A stretch of DNA of 64,000 bases, taken from positions 124,001 through 188,000 of the forward strand of contig NZ_FXWZ01000003.1 of NCBI RefSeq assembly GCF_900184225.1, read 5' to 3'. The position numbers and the translations under genes are program-made. A model generated the notes under the pieces. That model had not been told where the DNA came from. It did no database searches and saw nothing but the letters and a program-made list of their open reading frames with translations. Source of the stretch: Brevibacterium ihuae. Lineage in GTDB: Bacteria > Actinomycetota > Actinomycetes > Actinomycetales > Brevibacteriaceae. Position 1 is the first letter of the stretch. Each line of letters starts with the position of its first letter. This document shows positions 1 through 8,537 of this stretch, in pieces.

Positions 1-917
1 GCCTCCGCTCGCTCGTCAGCGTGCAGGGCTCGCTCGCGATGTTCGCGATCCACCACTGGGGCTCCGAGGACCAGAAGAACGAGTGGCTGCCGCAGATGGC
101 CGCCGGCAAGGCGATCGGCTGCTTCGGCCTCACCGAGCCCGACGTCGGCTCCGATCCCGCCGGGATGAAGACGACGGCGCGTAAGGACGGCAACGACTGG
201 GTGCTCAACGGCGCCAAGATGTGGATCACCAACTCCCCGGTGTCCGACGTGATGGTCGTGTGGGCGAAGACCGAGGAGCTCGACGACAAGGGCGCGAACA
301 TCGTGCGCGGCTTCGTCGTGCCGACGAAGACCGCCGGCGTCGAGGTGCCCAAGGTCCAGCGCAAGCTTTCGCTGCGCGCCTCGATCACCGGTGAGATCGT
401 CCTCGACAACGTGCGCCTGCCGGAGTCGGCGATGCTGCCGAAGGCCAAGGGTCTGCGCGGACCGCTGTCGTGCCTCTCCGAGGCCCGCTTCGGCATCGTG
501 TTCGGCGTCACCGGCGCCGCCCGCGACGCCCTCGAGTCGGCGATCGACTACACGAGCACCCGGATCCAGTTCCAGCGGCCGCTGTCCTCGTTCCAGATCA
601 CGCAGCAGAAGCTCGCGAAGGCCCTCGGGCAGTACTCGCAGATCACCCTGCTCGCCGCCCACATCGGTCGGATCAAGGACGAGAAGGGCGCCCGGCCGGA
701 GCAGATCAGCCTCGGCAAGATGGTCACCGTGGACACCGCGATGAACATCTGCCGCGACCTCCGCGCGCTGTTCGGCGGCTCCGGCATCACGAGCGAGTAC
801 TCGCCGCTGCGCCACGCGATCAACCTCGAGACGGTCCTCACCTACGAGGGCACCCACGAGGTCCACCAGCTCACGCTGGGACGCGCGATGACCGGGATCA
901 ACGCCTTCGCGAACTGA
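1..917 (+). CDS. Acyl-CoA dehydrogenase, glutaryl-CoA dehydrogenase-like (5' partial)
   Basis: This is the 3' part of a flavin-dependent acyl-CoA dehydrogenase. The frame is open from base 3 to the window edge, so the true start lies outside; an in-frame GTG at 21 is not taken as the start because the protein reads through it. The visible part has the flavin-contact region CFGLTEPDVGSDP and, near the C-terminus, TYEGTHEVH, whose Glu matches the catalytic base of the glutaryl-CoA dehydrogenase branch (YEGTHDIH in that family). That branch oxidises and decarboxylates glutaryl-CoA to crotonyl-CoA in lysine and tryptophan breakdown. The substrate is inferred from family resemblance; another short- or branched-chain acyl-CoA is possible. 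The next gene, DinB-like, begins about 130 bp downstream and is probably separately expressed. Confidence 0.85.
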   Translation, partial: LRSLVSVQGSLAMFAIHHWGSEDQKNEWLPQMAAGKAIGCFGLTEPDVGSDPAGMKTTARKDGNDWVLNGAKMWITNSPVSDVMVVWAKTEELDDKGANIVRGFVVPTKTAGVEVPKVQRKLSLRASITGEIVLDNVRLPESAMLPKAKGLRGPLSCLSEARFGIVFGVTGAARDALESAIDYTSTRIQFQRPLSSFQITQQKLAKALGQYSQITLLAAHIGRIKDEKGARPEQISLGKMVTVDTAMNICRDLRALFGGSGITSEYSPLRHAINLETVLTYEGTHEVHQLTLGRAMTGINAFAN

Positions 918-1046
918 TCCGCAGACCGCACCGCGCGGATCCGCCCAACGCTGATCCGCACCCGCACCGCACTCGACCGGGGCGTCGACCTCCGGGTCGG
1001 CGCCCCGGTCCGATTCCCGCCCGCCGCAACGAAGGAGACAGCCCCG

Positions 1047-1547
1047 ATGGATCTCAACGCCCTGCTCATAGACGCCTACGACCGCTCCGTGGATGGATGC
1101 CGAACGATCCTGAACGAGATCGATGACGACACCCTCCACGCGCGGCTCACCGGGAGCAGCAATTCGATCGCATGGCTCGTGTGGCACATCGCGCGGGAGC
1201 AGGACCTCCAGATCGCCCACGCGGCCGGCCGCGAGCAGGTGTGGACCGAGCAGGGCTGGGTGGAGAGGTTCGATCGGGGTCCGGCCGACTTCGGCCTCGG
1301 GGACTCCCCGGAGCAGGTGGCCGCCTTCCGCGTCGACGGGCCCGAGGTGCTCCTCGGGTACCTCACCGCAGTGCGCGAGGCCGCCGTCGAGTACCTCGGC
1401 ACGGTGACCGAGGCCGAGCTCGACGAGGTCATCGACGACAACTTCGACCCGCCGGTGACCCGCGGGGTCAGGCTCGTCTCGATCATCGACGACGCGGCCC
1501 AGCACACGGGGCAGGCGGCATTCATCCGGGGTGCGCTCGTCGACTGA
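1047..1547 (+). CDS. DinB/DUF664-type four-helix protein
   Basis: The 166-residue product looks like the DinB/YfiT superfamily, a four-helix bundle that holds a metal with three His. Seen: WHIAREQD (about residues 46-53), where His is a typical ligand, and AAQHTGQAAF near the C-terminus with a second ligand. In actinomycetes many relatives are thiol (mycothiol or bacillithiol)-dependent S-transferases, but nothing here shows the substrate. The ATG at 1047 follows GAAGGAG at 11-16 nt upstream. The gene is followed by a convergent gene with a hairpin between them. Function beyond the fold is unassigned. Confidence 0.75.
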   Translation: MDLNALLIDAYDRSVDGCRTILNEIDDDTLHARLTGSSNSIAWLVWHIAREQDLQIAHAAGREQVWTEQGWVERFDRGPADFGLGDSPEQVAAFRVDGPEVLLGYLTAVREAAVEYLGTVTEAELDEVIDDNFDPPVTRGVRLVSIIDDAAQHTGQAAFIRGALVD

Positions 1548-1574
1548 GGGCGTGCCGCGTGGTCACAATCATGG

Positions 1575-1599
1575 GGCGCTGCCGCGATGCGGCGGCGCC
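1575..1599. terminator. Hairpin between convergent genes
   Basis: Arms at 1575-1585 and 1589-1599 pair over 11 bp with one mismatch around a 3-nt loop. They fill the gap between the DinB-like gene (ends 1547, +) and the next gene (ends 1600, -). There is no T-tract, as is common for GC-rich actinobacterial terminators. It probably serves both strands. Confidence 0.45.
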
Positions 1600-2235
1600 T
1601 CAGTCGTCCCCGAGCATCGTCGCCACGATCGCAGGTGACCCAGCCAGCTCCCGGGCGGTCGCCTCGGTGCCGTCGGCGCGCTGCAGGACGACGAGATCGG
1701 CGGGGAGGGCTGCGGCCGCGGCCGGCTCGATGCGCGCGTCGCGCATCACCGGGTCGAGGTCGACGGGAGTGTCCTCGCCGTCATGGTCGACGACCGCGAC
1801 CCCCACGAACCAGCTCGGCAGGCGCCGGACGGGCTTGTCGAACGCCTGATGGACATCGCGCGGCGCCTCGGCCGCGGCGGGGACGAACTCGATCCGCCCG
1901 ACCTCGTCCTCGACGAGCAGCCCGCCCAGGCGGAGCACCGCGAGGCGGGAGAGCACAGCACCGACCGGGGGCACCTCGGCGGCGACCCGCACCCGCACCC
2001 CGGGGCCCACCTCGAGCAGGCGCAGCACCCCGGCGAGCTTGGCGACCCGGTCGAGCGCGACCTCGTGGGTGAGCTCGACGGGCCGGCCTGCGCGGTCGGC
2101 GGACGTGATGACGGGATCGTCGGCGCGGCCGAGCACGATGGGGTGGTCGAGCAGCTCGTAGACGGGGTTGAGCGTGCCCGGATGGTCCGGTCCGATCGCA
2201 CCAGGGCGGCGGAACCAGTGGATCTCAGTCGACAC
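1600..2235 (-). CDS. Small protein resembling the N-terminal lobe of acyl-adenylating enzymes (TIGR03089-like)
   Basis: The product is 211 residues from a GTG at 2235. That start overlaps the last codons of the DivIVA-domain gene, so the longer upstream reading is rejected because it would run through that gene. Residues about 45-100 (ELTHEVALDRVAKLAG, then VGPGVRVRV, then LAVLRLGG) resemble the early part of AMP-binding acyl-CoA synthetases, where the N-terminal lobe begins. The adenylate motifs (TSGTTG-type P-loop, later ATP and hinge motifs) are absent, so it cannot be a complete ligase. It matches my memory of the short actinobacterial family TIGR03089, whose role is unknown. Last gene of the rlmN run. 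Confidence 0.6.
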   Translation of the reverse strand: MSTEIHWFRRPGAIGPDHPGTLNPVYELLDHPIVLGRADDPVITSADRAGRPVELTHEVALDRVAKLAGVLRLLEVGPGVRVRVAAEVPPVGAVLSRLAVLRLGGLLVEDEVGRIEFVPAAAEAPRDVHQAFDKPVRRLPSWFVGVAVVDHDGEDTPVDLDPVMRDARIEPAAAAALPADLVVLQRADGTEATARELAGSPAIVATMLGDD

Positions 2236-2803
2236 TGGCCATGACCTCGACGACGCGGTCGATGAACGCATCGACCTGGTCCTCGTCGTAGGCCCTCTCG
2301 CCCTTGCGGACGCGGAAGAGCACACGCCGGACCTCGTCGACGCTCATCGCCTGGCCCTGGGTGAAGTAGCCGTTGATCCGGTCGCACAGCTCGTCGACCT
2401 CGATGACGTCGTAGCCGACGACGCCCTTCTCCGGATGCTTGAAGCGCTCGCCCGCAGGACGGGTGAGGCGACCGCGCAGCGAGGCGGCGGCCCGGGTGAG
2501 CTCCTGGACCCACGAGTCCTGGCCGGACTTCTCGACGAGGCGGTCGCGGGAGCGCTTGGCGAAGGCGTCCTCGAGGCGGTCGAGGGCGGCATCGACGACG
2601 CCCACGTGGTAGCCCTTGCGCACGAGGTCGAACCCGACGGTGCGGACGGCGCGCGCATCGAGGTCGCCGGGCTGCGGGTGCTCGCGCTCGAACGATTCGC
2701 GCGCCCGCTTGAAGAAGCTGTCGACCTGCATCGGGTCGTACCCGTTCTTCCAGCCCGACATCCTGGGGAAGTTCGTCTCCACCGTCGTCCTCTCCTCGGT
2801 CAT
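2225..2803 (-). CDS. DivIVA domain-containing protein
   Basis: The product is 192 residues. It contains two copies of the short DivIVA-type motif: GYDPMQVDSFFKRA near residue 21 and a C-terminal YDEDQVDAFIDRVVEVM. A similar GYDVIEVDELCDRI segment lies between. DivIVA-domain proteins bind curved membrane or scaffold polar growth, but this one lacks the long coiled coil of Wag31/DivIVA, so it is a small relative of unknown role. The start is the ATG at 2803, which overlaps the rlmN stop as ATGA, so translation is probably coupled to rlmN. Confidence 0.75.
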   Translation of the reverse strand: MTEERTTVETNFPRMSGWKNGYDPMQVDSFFKRARESFEREHPQPGDLDARAVRTVGFDLVRKGYHVGVVDAALDRLEDAFAKRSRDRLVEKSGQDSWVQELTRAAASLRGRLTRPAGERFKHPEKGVVGYDVIEVDELCDRINGYFTQGQAMSVDEVRRVLFRVRKGERAYDEDQVDAFIDRVVEVMASVD

Positions 2804-4101
2804 TCCGCGGCGGCCAGCTGACCGCACGCCCCGTCGATGTCCTTGCCGCGCGTGTCGCGGATCGTCGTCGGCACCCCGGCGTTCTGCAGCCGCCGGACGA
2901 ACTCCCGCGCCACCTCCGGCTCCGATGCGGTCCACACCGAGCCGGGGGTCGGGTTGAGCGGGATCGGGTTGACGTGGACCCAGCCCCGGCCGCGCGCATT
3001 GAGCTTCTTCGCGAGCAGCTCCGCCCGCCACGCATGGTCGTTCATGTCCTTGATGAGCGCGTACTCGATGCTCACGCGGCGCCCGGTGGTGCGGTAGTAG
3101 TTGTAGGCCGCATCGATCGCCTCGTCAGCCTTCCACCGGGTATTCACCGGGATCATCTCGTCGCGCAGGCCGTCGTCGGGCGCGTGGAGGCTGAGCGCGA
3201 AGGTCACCGGGATCTCCTCCGCGGCGAGCTTGTCGATGCCGGGGACGAGGCCGACCGTGGAGATCGTGATCCGCCGCGCGCCCATGCCGAGGCCTGCCGG
3301 AGCGGGGTCGACGAAGCGGCGCACCGCTCCCATGACGCGCTTGTAGTTGGCCAGCGGCTCGCCCATGCCCATGAAGACGATGTTCGTCACCCGCTCGGCA
3401 CCTGACGAACCGGTCCCCGAACCGGCACCCGCGGGTTCACGGCCCTGCTCCTCGTCGGCCTCGGAGCCGACGGCGGCCGCCGGGTTGCCGAGCATGTCCG
3501 CGTCGACTCCGGACACCTCGGCGAGCTCGCCGGCGGCGATAACCTGGTTCGCCCGGATAACTTGCTCGACGATCTCGGCGCTCGACATGTTCCGGGTGAG
3601 GCCCTGCTGGCCGGTGGCACAGAACGGGCAATTCATGCCGCAGCCGCACTGCGAGGACACGCACAGCGTGATCCGGTTGCGGTAGCGCATGAGGACGGAT
3701 TCGACGAGCGCGCCGTCGAAGAGCCGCCACAGGAACTTGATCGTGTCGCCGTTCTCCGTGCGCAGGCGGTGGACCTCGGTGAGCAGCGGCGGGAAGAACC
3801 GTTCGACGAGCTCGGCCCGCCGGTCCTTCGGCAGATCGGTCATCGCCTCGGGGTCGGTCGTGTGATGGACGAAGTAGTGCGTCGAGAGCTGCTTGGCGCG
3901 GAAGCCCGGCAGGCCCATCTCCTTGACCGCCGTGATCCGCTCGTCCATGGTCATGTCCGCGAGGTGCTGGGGCGGCTGGGTCACACGCGGGGACCGGAAG
4001 TTCAGCAGCGGTCGGCCGTCGCGGGTGGGCGTGCGCGAGGTCGTCCCGTCGGGATTCTCGACGACGGGACGGACCTGTCTGCGGGGTCTCTGCTCAGTCA
4101 T
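2800..4101 (-). CDS. rlmN: 23S rRNA (adenine-2503-C2)-methyltransferase RlmN
   Basis: Radical-SAM methylase that puts a methyl group on C2 of A2503 in 23S rRNA and of A37 in some tRNAs. Seen: CGCGMNCPFC with the CxxxCxxC cluster Cys at about 154, 158 and 161, the FMGMGEPL loop, and the C-terminal GACGQL with the second catalytic Cys. The length, 433 residues, exceeds the usual 350-390, mainly because of a basic N-terminal extension and a roughly 40-residue Ala/Gly/Glu-rich insertion at about 192-235. First gene of a run that continues by ATGA overlap into the DivIVA-domain gene. Upstream it is separated by 64 bp from the FAD-linked oxidase. Confidence 0.95.
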   Translation of the reverse strand: MTEQRPRRQVRPVVENPDGTTSRTPTRDGRPLLNFRSPRVTQPPQHLADMTMDERITAVKEMGLPGFRAKQLSTHYFVHHTTDPEAMTDLPKDRRAELVERFFPPLLTEVHRLRTENGDTIKFLWRLFDGALVESVLMRYRNRITLCVSSQCGCGMNCPFCATGQQGLTRNMSSAEIVEQVIRANQVIAAGELAEVSGVDADMLGNPAAAVGSEADEEQGREPAGAGSGTGSSGAERVTNIVFMGMGEPLANYKRVMGAVRRFVDPAPAGLGMGARRITISTVGLVPGIDKLAAEEIPVTFALSLHAPDDGLRDEMIPVNTRWKADEAIDAAYNYYRTTGRRVSIEYALIKDMNDHAWRAELLAKKLNARGRGWVHVNPIPLNPTPGSVWTASEPEVAREFVRRLQNAGVPTTIRDTRGKDIDGACGQLAAAE

Positions 4102-4165
4102 GTGGCCACCAGTATCGCACGGACGCCCGGGATCCGGCCCGCTCGGCCGCAGCGCGGGAGCCGGG

Positions 4166-5551
4166 TCATCCCGCTGCGGGCATCTCGAAGACCTTGCCCG
4201 GATTCATGATCCCGTGGGGGTCGAGCGCCCGCTTGATCGCGACGTGCATGTCGATGACGTCCGTCGACAGCTCGGCGGCCAGGCCCTCGCGCTTGAGCAG
4301 ACCGATGCCGTGCTCCCCGCTCACCGTGCCGCCGGCGGCGAGTGCGACGGCGATGATGTCCTCGAACGCGGCCTGCGCCCGGCGGCGCGCGTCCTCGTCC
4401 CCCACCGGGGTGACGAGCAGCGGGTGGAGGTTGCCGTCGCCGGCGTGGGCGATCTGCGCGAGCACGGTATCGTGCCTCTCCCCGATCTCCTGGATCGCGG
4501 CGAGCACCTCGGGGACCTTCGAGCGGGCGACGCAGATGTCCTCGGTGAGCACCGGGCCGAGGCGCTCCAGGGCCGGGTAGGCAAGGCGACGGGCGGCGAA
4601 GAAGGCGTCGGCCTCCTCGGCGTTCTCGCTCACCGCGGCGAAGGTGGCGCCCGCCTCCTCGAAGGCGTGCACGATGGTCCGGGCCTCCTCCTCCCCGGCG
4701 GCCCCGGGGACGTCGGTGGCGGCGAGGAGGATGACCTCGGCCTCGGCGGACAGGCCCATGTTCTTCCACTCGTCCACCGCCCGCAGGCAGTACGAGTCGA
4801 CGAGTTCGAGAGCGGACGGGATGACGCCGGCCACGGTGACGTTCGCGACCCCCTGGCCGGCTTCGACGAGGCTGTCGAAGTACCCGACGATCGCCGTGGC
4901 GGCGGGCGGCAGCGGGAGCAGCCGGACGGTGATCTCGGTGATGATGCCGAGCGTGCCCTCGGAGCCGACGAGGAGCGCGCGGAGGTCGTAGCCGGCGACG
5001 TCCTTCGCGGTGCGCTTGCCGATGCGCACCAGCTTCCCGGTCCCGGTGACGACCTCGAGGTCGAGCACGTACTCGCTCGTCACCCCGTACTTGACGCAGC
5101 AGAGTCCGCCGGCGTTGGTGGCGACGTTGCCGCCGATCGACGACCACGGGGCCGAGGCGGGGTCGGGCGGGTACCACAGACCGTTCTCGGCGACGCGCTT
5201 CCGCAGGTCGTCGTTGATGACCCCAGGCTGGACGCGGGCGGTGCGCTCGACGGGGTCGACCGCGAGCACCTGGTCCATCGCATCGAGCGAGACGACGAGG
5301 CAGCCGGCGAGCGCGTTCGCCCCGCCGGACAGCCCGGTGCCCGAACCGCGCGGCACCACGGCGACGCGGTTCTCGATGCACCAGCTCACGGCGGCGACGA
5401 CCTCGGCGGTCTCCCGCGGGCGGATGACGGCGAGCGCGGTGCCGTAGGGCGCCCACTCCGCGTCGTCGTGGAGATAGCGGTCCATGACGTCGGGGTCGCT
5501 GATGATGATGTCGGCGGGCACGGCACGGGCGAGCGATTCGAGGGTGGTCAC
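4166..5551 (-). CDS. FAD-linked oxidase, GlcD/D-lactate dehydrogenase type
   Basis: The product is 461 residues of the vanillyl-alcohol-oxidase fold (FAD_binding_4 plus FAD-oxidase_C). Seen: the pyrophosphate-binding VPRGSGTGLSGGA, VGSEGTLGIITE, and the C-terminal GDGNLHPL and SGEHGIGLLK motifs typical of GlcD and D-lactate dehydrogenases. It probably oxidises a 2-hydroxy acid such as glycolate or D-lactate and passes electrons to the respiratory chain; no GlcE/GlcF partner is next to it. The GTG at 5551 is chosen because it has GGAG about 10 nt upstream and lies 17 bp past the cdsA stop. The much longer open frame upstream runs antisense-like through cdsA and is not used. Confidence 0.88.
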   Translation of the reverse strand: MTTLESLARAVPADIIISDPDVMDRYLHDDAEWAPYGTALAVIRPRETAEVVAAVSWCIENRVAVVPRGSGTGLSGGANALAGCLVVSLDAMDQVLAVDPVERTARVQPGVINDDLRKRVAENGLWYPPDPASAPWSSIGGNVATNAGGLCCVKYGVTSEYVLDLEVVTGTGKLVRIGKRTAKDVAGYDLRALLVGSEGTLGIITEITVRLLPLPPAATAIVGYFDSLVEAGQGVANVTVAGVIPSALELVDSYCLRAVDEWKNMGLSAEAEVILLAATDVPGAAGEEEARTIVHAFEEAGATFAAVSENAEEADAFFAARRLAYPALERLGPVLTEDICVARSKVPEVLAAIQEIGERHDTVLAQIAHAGDGNLHPLLVTPVGDEDARRRAQAAFEDIIAVALAAGGTVSGEHGIGLLKREGLAAELSTDVIDMHVAIKRALDPHGIMNPGKVFEMPAAG

Positions 5552-5568
5552 GGTGCTGCGGACTCCGA

Positions 5569-6897
5569 TCAGGTGATGTAGCCGGGCAGGAAGCTGAAGA
5601 GGATGAGGGCGATCGGGGCGGTCGGCAGGATCGAGTCGAGCCGGTCCATGACGCCCCCGTGGCCGGGCAGCAGGGTGCCCATGTCCTTGAGGTCGAGGTC
5701 GCGCTTGATCATCGACTCGGAGAAGTCGCCGAGGGTGGCGAAGGCGGGGATGACGACGCCGAGCGCGATCCCGGTCCACAGCGGGGCGTCGAACACCCAG
5801 AGTGCCATCGCGGTGCCGACGAGGGTGGCGACGATCGCGGAGCCCGCATAGCCCTCCCAGGACTTCTTGGGTGAGATCCGCGGGGCGATGGGGTGCTTGC
5901 CCCAGAGCACGCCGAACGCGTAGCCGCCGACGTCGGAGGCGACGACGAGGGAGAGGAAGCACACGACGAGGAGGTTGCCCTGCTCGAAGGTGAGCATGTG
6001 GACGATGAACGACGCCATGAGGCCCACGTAGGTCAGAGCGAAGATGCTCAGGCAGACGTCCTTGACCGCATTGGCACGCCGTTCGAAGAGCGTGAAGAGG
6101 AGGATCGCGCCGGCGCCGGCGGTGAAGGTCACCCACAGCGCCTCGCGGCCGCCGAAGTACGTCGCGAGCAGCATGAGGCCCGCGGTGACCATGGTGGGAA
6201 CGCGCGCGACGACTGCGCCGGAGCGCGAGAGGGCGTTGGCGAGCTCCCACATCGCGGCGACGATGCCGACGAGCGCGACGCCGAGGAACGACGGCGGATA
6301 GAAGAGGAGCGAGGCGAGCACTCCCCCGCCGAGCAGCACGCCGACGCCGATCGCGGCGGGCAGGTTGCGGCCGGCGCGGCCGTAGTCCTTGGCGCCGTCC
6401 GGGGCGTCCTGCGGAGCCTCCGGGTGGGCGATGGGGGTGACGAAGCCGTGCCCGTAGGCAGAGCCGTTCGGATCGTCCTGCGCATCCTCGATCGTCGCCA
6501 CGCCGCCGCCGGCGTCCGGCCAGGAGGACCCGTCGGGTTCGCCGGACTTCGTGGAGGGAGGGGCGGAGGCCGCGGAGTCGGCTGCGAGCATGCTCGCGGT
6601 GACGACCGGGATCGGGCCGGACACGCGCTCGGCCTCGGCCGCCTCCCGGCGGGCGGCGGCGGCCTGTCGGCGCGGGGAGTCCGCGCGCGACCGGCGGCGG
6701 TCCGCAGGAGCGGTGTCGGCCGCCTCGGCGTCCGGTCGGTCCGCGGACGGTCCGGCTGCCGGCGGCGGGGCGCTCCGACCGCGTCGCAGGTCGCGGCGCC
6801 GCGGGAAGGGAGCCGGGTCCGAGGCGCCCGCAGAGTCGCCGGAGTCGGCGGGGGAGGTCTCCCCCGCCGGCCGGCAGCTGCTCTGATCCTCGGCCAT
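5569..6897 (-). CDS. cdsA: Phosphatidate cytidylyltransferase
   Basis: Makes CDP-diacylglycerol from phosphatidic acid and CTP at the membrane. The last 270 residues hold about eight hydrophobic segments and end with the CDS signature: SPKKSWEGYAG, then GDFSESMIKRDLDLKDMG and LPGHGGVMDRLDS. The first 165 residues are a charged, Pro/Ala/Arg-rich cytoplasmic extension of low complexity, which makes the protein 442 residues against the usual 270-300. The ATG at 6897 is preferred over an in-frame codon at 6933 because the latter lies inside frr. The gap to frr is 4 bp. Order frr-cdsA-rlmN is the common actinobacterial one. Confidence 0.92.
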   Translation of the reverse strand: MAEDQSSCRPAGETSPADSGDSAGASDPAPFPRRRDLRRGRSAPPPAAGPSADRPDAEAADTAPADRRRSRADSPRRQAAAARREAAEAERVSGPIPVVTASMLAADSAASAPPSTKSGEPDGSSWPDAGGGVATIEDAQDDPNGSAYGHGFVTPIAHPEAPQDAPDGAKDYGRAGRNLPAAIGVGVLLGGGVLASLLFYPPSFLGVALVGIVAAMWELANALSRSGAVVARVPTMVTAGLMLLATYFGGREALWVTFTAGAGAILLFTLFERRANAVKDVCLSIFALTYVGLMASFIVHMLTFEQGNLLVVCFLSLVVASDVGGYAFGVLWGKHPIAPRISPKKSWEGYAGSAIVATLVGTAMALWVFDAPLWTGIALGVVIPAFATLGDFSESMIKRDLDLKDMGTLLPGHGGVMDRLDSILPTAPIALILFSFLPGYIT

Positions 6898-6901
6898 CGA
6901 C

Positions 6902-7459
6902 TCAGACCTCGAGGAGTTCGGCTTCCTTCGCATGGAGGAGCACGTCGATCTCGTCGACCTTCTTCTTCGTCAGATCCTCGAGCTCGTGGATGGCGCTGCG
7001 CACCTCGTCCTCGCCGGCCTCGCCGTCCTTCTGGATCTTCTCGAGGGTCTCCTTGGCCCGGCGGCGGACGTTGCGGATCGAGACCTTGCCCTCCTCCGCA
7101 TTGCCCTTGACGATCTTGACGTACTCGCGGCGGCGCTCCTCGGTGAGCTCCGGGAGCACGACCCGGATGATGTTGCCGTCGTTGGCCGGGTTGGCGCCGA
7201 CGTCGGAGTTGCGCAGAGCGGTCTCGATCTCACCGAGGGCGCTCCGGTCGTACGGGGTGATGAGCAGGGTGCGGGCCTCGGGCACCTGGAACGAGGCGAG
7301 CTGCTGCATGGGGGTCGGGGCGCCGTAGTAGTCGACGAGGATGTTGGCGAACAGGGCGGGGTTCGCCCGACCGGTGCGCACATTGCCGAAGTCGTCCTTG
7401 GTGACCTCGATGGCCTTGTCCATCTTCTGCCGGGCCTCGGTCAGGGTGTCCTTGATCAC
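6902..7459 (-). CDS. frr: Ribosome recycling factor
   Basis: The 185-residue product has the standard family length and reads as RRF along its whole length, e.g. VRTGRANPALF, the LPELTEERRREYVK segment and the C-terminal three-helix bundle part. It splits post-termination ribosomes with EF-G. The start is GTG at 7459, with GAAAGG about 10 nt upstream. It lies 109 bp downstream of pyrH and 4 bp upstream of cdsA. Confidence 0.97.
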   Translation of the reverse strand: MIKDTLTEARQKMDKAIEVTKDDFGNVRTGRANPALFANILVDYYGAPTPMQQLASFQVPEARTLLITPYDRSALGEIETALRNSDVGANPANDGNIIRVVLPELTEERRREYVKIVKGNAEEGKVSIRNVRRRAKETLEKIQKDGEAGEDEVRSAIHELEDLTKKKVDEIDVLLHAKEAELLEV

Positions 7460-7568
7460 TGCTTACCCTTTCGGTGGGTCTGGGGGTTGTGGTCTCTGCT
7501 GTCCATTCTAGGCGCGACGGGGCGCGGGCGCGCACCCGCGGCGGGCGCGCGATCCCCGGTGCGGGAGC

Positions 7569-8327
7569 TCAGTCCCCGGTGACGATGGTGCCGATGCGCT
7601 CGCCGGCGATCGCCCGGCGGAGGGTCTCGTCGCCCTCCATGCCGAACACGACCATGGGGAGCCGATTGTCCATGCAGAGCGAGAAGGCGGTGGCGTCGAC
7701 GACCTTGAGCCCGCGGGCCAGGGCGTCGCGGTAGGTGATGCGGTCGATCTTCGTCGCCGTCGGGTCGACCTTGGGGTCCGCGGAGTACACGCCGTCGACG
7801 CCGTTCTTGGCGATGAGCACCGCGTCGGCGCGGATCTCGAGCGCGCGCTGGGCGGCGACGGTGTCGGTGGAGAAGAACGGCAGCCCGGCCCCGGCGCCGA
7901 AGATCACGACCCGGTCCTTCTCCATGTGGCGGATGGCGCGGCGCGGGATGTAGGTCTCGGCGACCTGGGTCATGGGGATCGCCGACTGCACGCGGGTGTC
8001 GACGCCGGCCTGCTCGAGGAAGTCCTGGAGCGCGAGGCAGTTCATCATCGTGCCGAGCATGCCCATGTAGTCGGCGCGGGTGCGGTCCATGCCGCGCTGC
8101 GAGAGCTCGGCGCCGCGGAAGAAGTTGCCGCCGCCGACGACGATGCTCACCTCGACCTCGGGGACCGCCTGCGCGATCTGCCGCGCCACGGCGGATACGA
8201 CATCCGGGTTGACTCCCACGTCGCCGCCGCCGAAGACCTCGCCGGAGAGCTTGAGGAGCACGCGCCGGCGATGCGTGCGCAGCGGGTTGTCCTGGAGGGG
8301 CGAGGTGCGCGCGGTGGTGTCCGACAT
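7569..8327 (-). CDS. pyrH: UMP kinase
   Basis: Phosphorylates UMP to UDP for RNA, DNA and UDP-sugar supply. The 252-residue product shows the amino-acid-kinase fold signatures [21 protein letters not shown], the uridylate-site TADYMGML-like stretch ([13 protein letters not shown]) and [11 protein letters not shown]. An N-terminal extension of about 20 residues precedes the first strand. Lies between tsf and frr as in most actinobacteria; a strong hairpin separates it from tsf, so it may have its own promoter in the 210-bp gap. Confidence 0.97.
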   Translation of the reverse strand: MSDTTARTSPLQDNPLRTHRRRVLLKLSGEVFGGGDVGVNPDVVSAVARQIAQAVPEVEVSIVVGGGNFFRGAELSQRGMDRTRADYMGMLGTMMNCLALQDFLEQAGVDTRVQSAIPMTQVAETYIPRRAIRHMEKDRVVIFGAGAGLPFFSTDTVAAQRALEIRADAVLIAKNGVDGVYSADPKVDPTATKIDRITYRDALARGLKVVDATAFSLCMDNRLPMVVFGMEGDETLRRAIAGERIGTIVTGD

Positions 8328-8440
8328 GGCTGCCTTCCTGCTGGTGCGTGAACGACTGCTGCCCGTCGGGGTGCCGACGCGCAGGTGGGCGTACGAGCCG
8401 TCGACCAGTCTAGCGCCACCGGGTCCTCCCCGGGGACGCG

Positions 8441-8471
8441 CGAAGGGCGGGGCACACGGCCCCGCCCTTCG
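8441..8471 (-). terminator. Perfect 13-bp hairpin after tsf
   Basis: Arms 8441-8453 and 8459-8471 are exact reverse complements around a 5-nt loop. The hairpin starts 67 bp beyond the tsf stop on the minus strand. There is no U-tract, so it would act as a GC-rich U-less terminator or attenuator separating rpsB-tsf from pyrH-frr. Confidence 0.65.
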
Positions 8472-8537
8472 TCTGCGGATCAGCAGTCTGCGCTGATCAG
8501 CGACGCGCCGACCGGTGCGGTCGGCGTCGATCGGTGA

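Noticed and set aside
4166-6250. Longer version of the FAD-linked oxidase, 694 codons
   Set aside because: The extra 233 codons lie over cdsA and have no similarity to the family; the GTG at 5551 has a ribosome-binding site.
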